Of a stretch of 64,000 nucleotides of DNA, positions 62,145-64,000 are shown piece by piece. The stretch covers positions 124,001 to 188,000 of the forward strand of contig JAUIKF010000001.1 in NCBI GenBank assembly GCA_030430575.1, given 5' to 3'. The notes under the pieces are model-generated. The model saw only the letters and a program-made list of their open reading frames with translations, was not told the origin of the DNA and searched no databases. This stretch comes from Bacteroidia bacterium (GTDB lineage Bacteria; Bacteroidota; Bacteroidia; J057). How positions within the stretch are numbered: position 1 is the stretch's first letter; the number at the start of each line of letters is the position of its first letter. The position numbers and the translations under genes are program-made.

Positions 62145-64000
62145 ATGAAACACCTCTTTACCCTTTTCCTCCTCCTCCTCCCCTTCATGGCCTCCGCCCA
62201 ACCGCAGATCACCCAAGTCACTCCCCTCGACACCACAGTCGAGCAATACGAAAAATTCGAAGTCGAAATCGCCCTCACCGCCACTTACACCAACCCATAC
62301 GACTATCGTCAAATAGCAGTAAAGGCCGTCTTCATCGCCCCTGACAATCGGCAGGTTACGGTGGATGGCTTTTTCAAAAAGGATTTTTTGCTGGATGCTA
62401 ATGGTAACCTCACCGCAAATGGCGATGGCTTTAAAGTGCGCTTTGCCCCAGATCAGGTTGGGACTTGGACCTATTCCGTCTCGGTAACAGATGCCACGGG
62501 AAGTCATTCCTTTGCCTCCCAGCAATTTACCTGTACCCCAATTCCCTTTGCGGCAAATCATAACAAAGGCTTTATCAGAACCAATCCCTCCCATTACCTG
62601 CATTTTGACAATGGGCAGCAGTATATTCCGATAGGCGAAAATATGGCTTGGCAAACGGGCAATGCCTTTCTGGATTATCACAATTGGTTAGGGGAATTGA
62701 AGGCAAATCATGGCAATTTCATTCGGCTGTGGCATGCGCACTGGGGATTGGGGATAGAGTGGAAAAATGGCTGGAATGGATTTGAGGGACTGAGGAAATA
62801 TGAACAGTCCAATGGGGCGTACCAAGATTGGCTATTTGACTATTGCGCAGCAAATGGCATCGCTGTGATGCTCACCCTCCAACACCACGGCCAAGTCTCC
62901 ACCCACGTCAATCCCAACTGGGATGACAACCCCTACAACGCCGCCAACGGCGGCCCTTGTCCAAATACATGGGACTTTTTCACCGATACCACGGCCATTT
63001 CCCATACCCAAAATCGCTTCCGCTACATCCTCGCACGCTGGGGCTACGCCCGCAGCATCATGGCCTGGGAACTCTTCAACGAAGTCGAATGGACAGACAA
63101 CTTCTCCCAACATCGCCAGGAGATCGCCGACTGGCATTCGGATATGGCAGCATTCCTCCACAGTCACGATCCTTACGGACACCTCATCACGACCAGTTAT
63201 GCGGAAGATTCCTACGACCCCGCCGTCTGGATGGACCCCAATATTGACATCACCCAAACCCATTATTACATCAATACGCCCAATATTGAACGTGTCATCG
63301 CAGGAGGTGTCAGAGAATACCTGGATGCTTACGGCAAGCCCACGCTCAATGGAGAATTTGGTCTGGGAGGTAGCACGCCCATTGCGCAAGATCCTGACGG
63401 CATTCACCTCCACAATAGCTTGTGGAGTGGGCTATTTGCCGGCGGCATGGGCTCTGCCATGACTTGGTGGTGGGATACTTATGTGGAGCCTGCGGATTTG
63501 TACTACCATTTTGATGCAATTGCTCGAATGACTGAAAAGGTTCCTTTTTTGAAAGGCGAAATGGCTCCTGTTACGGCTAAAGTCTCAGGGACGCCCGGCG
63601 ACCTGAATATCACCCCCAATCAAGGATGGGGCGTGGTGGGCATTCCATTGGTACTTATCGGAAAGGATGGGACCATGACCCCTGCCAGTCCAGATTTGGG
63701 GCAATATTTGTACGGTTCCTCCTGGAATACCCAATTCCGCAGTCCGCCAGAATTTGCGGTTGAGCTGACCACTCCGGGAACTTTTACGGTGACTACTGGT
63801 CCCATGACCAGCACTTCTCCCAAGATCGCTATGTGGCTGGATGGCACGAAGGTTTTGGAACAAAATGCAGCGGTGAACCAGACCTATTCCATCAGCGTTC
63901 CCGCTGGAATTCACCGAATCATGGTGGACAATACAGGCACCGATTGGATCACCATCGCCAACTATGCCTTTACAGGCATCGGATCGAAGATAGATGCATA
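62145..64000 (+). CDS. DUF5060 glycoside hydrolase (GH5-like), partial at right edge
   Basis: Open from the ATG at 62145 to the window's end (618 codons), so the C-terminus is missing. Signal peptide (HLFTLFLLLLPFMASAQ). Residues about 20-125 are a DUF5060 beta-domain (DTTVEQYEKFEVEIALTATY, GFFKKDF, DQVGTWTYSVSV). The TIM-barrel follows: IRLWHAHWGLG, acid/base E313 (WELFNEVEW) and nucleophile E404 (LNGEFGLGG), with LTLQHHGQ. Thus a clan-A retaining glycosidase, probably acting on plant or algal beta-glycans. The rest (about 485 on) is beta-rich, likely a binding module. Substrate unknown. Confidence 0.9.
   Translation, partial: MKHLFTLFLLLLPFMASAQPQITQVTPLDTTVEQYEKFEVEIALTATYTNPYDYRQIAVKAVFIAPDNRQVTVDGFFKKDFLLDANGNLTANGDGFKVRFAPDQVGTWTYSVSVTDATGSHSFASQQFTCTPIPFAANHNKGFIRTNPSHYLHFDNGQQYIPIGENMAWQTGNAFLDYHNWLGELKANHGNFIRLWHAHWGLGIEWKNGWNGFEGLRKYEQSNGAYQDWLFDYCAANGIAVMLTLQHHGQVSTHVNPNWDDNPYNAANGGPCPNTWDFFTDTTAISHTQNRFRYILARWGYARSIMAWELFNEVEWTDNFSQHRQEIADWHSDMAAFLHSHDPYGHLITTSYAEDSYDPAVWMDPNIDITQTHYYINTPNIERVIAGGVREYLDAYGKPTLNGEFGLGGSTPIAQDPDGIHLHNSLWSGLFAGGMGSAMTWWWDTYVEPADLYYHFDAIARMTEKVPFLKGEMAPVTAKVSGTPGDLNITPNQGWGVVGIPLVLIGKDGTMTPASPDLGQYLYGSSWNTQFRSPPEFAVELTTPGTFTVTTGPMTSTSPKIAMWLDGTKVLEQNAAVNQTYSISVPAGIHRIMVDNTGTDWITIANYAFTGIGSKIDA

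Noticed and set aside
62118-63413. Two antisense ORFs (62118-62681 and 62832-63413) opposite the glycoside hydrolase
   Set aside because: The plus-strand frame has a signal peptide, domain and catalytic residues without a stop; the antisense frames are shadows.

Overview
The window looks like chromosomal DNA of a free-living Bacteroidota bacterium, most probably of the Saprospiria (Lewinella/Haliscomenobacter-like). The evidence is the gene content: a type IX secretion C-terminal domain, choice-of-anchor B and GWxTD proteins, DUF5686 and FucP-type MFS proteins, BshC of the bacillithiol pathway, spondin-domain lipoproteins, and a TTTG-N19-TAnnTTTG promoter with little Shine-Dalgarno signal. 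The species is an inference. I see no rRNA, tRNA, CRISPR array, prophage or complete IS. Two large genes run off the window: a BNR/LamG/PKD secreted giant at the left edge (1-4433, minus) and a DUF5060 glycoside hydrolase at the right edge (62145-64000, plus).

Layout. 1-6.1 kb: secreted giant and a sugar MFS transporter. 6.3-12.6 kb: YgiQ radical SAM protein, O-antigen-ligase-like polymerase with TPRs, and a T9SS cargo protein. 12.7-20.3 kb: DUF5686 outer-membrane protein, a small membrane protein, choice-of-anchor B cargo, RNase HI, RlpA. 20.4-26.8 kb: a secreted protein/lipoprotein/methyltransferase operon, two tandem PPK2 kinases, and two small membrane-anchored paralogues. 26.7-38.6 kb, nearly all minus strand: YheT hydrolase, TlpA-like thioredoxin, PspC, BshC, DUF445, GWxTD, RimO, FtsY, two DinB-fold proteins. 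38.8-46.7 kb: MetR-like LysR regulator, lytic transglycosylase with EF-hand, duplicated spondin lipoprotein, class D beta-lactamase, XRE/DUF2083 regulator with overlapping methyltransferase, ArsR regulator, small lipoprotein. 46.7-50.9 kb: sterol-desaturase-family protein, cytochrome c and Tat-exported sulfite dehydrogenase, divergent from a TauE/SafE exporter (a probable sulfite-handling locus). 51-60.2 kb: phosphodiesterase, NTF2-like lipoprotein, two tandem secreted paralogues of unknown family, LpxD-like acyltransferase, a 7-TM protein recalling transmembrane terpene cyclases, and AhcY. 60.3-64 kb: an AT-rich coiled-coil membrane protein plus an aberrant lactate/malate dehydrogenase, then the glycoside hydrolase.

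The most unusual material is intergenic. A REPIN/MITE-like family is present as a 217-bp copy with exact 19-bp terminal inverted repeats (49778-49994), a truncated copy (26104-26229) and a minimal copy (39837-39886); the flanking base pairs of its hairpin differ between copies but stay complementary. Separately, many gene ends carry short tandem words (TTCTAGG, TTTGTGG, ATATAAG and others) followed by their inverted complement, forming long hairpins; two coding regions stop inside such arrays. There is also a 44-bp perfect palindrome over the apparent start of the O-antigen ligase and a GC-rich nested hairpin of about 220 bp at 52321-52538.
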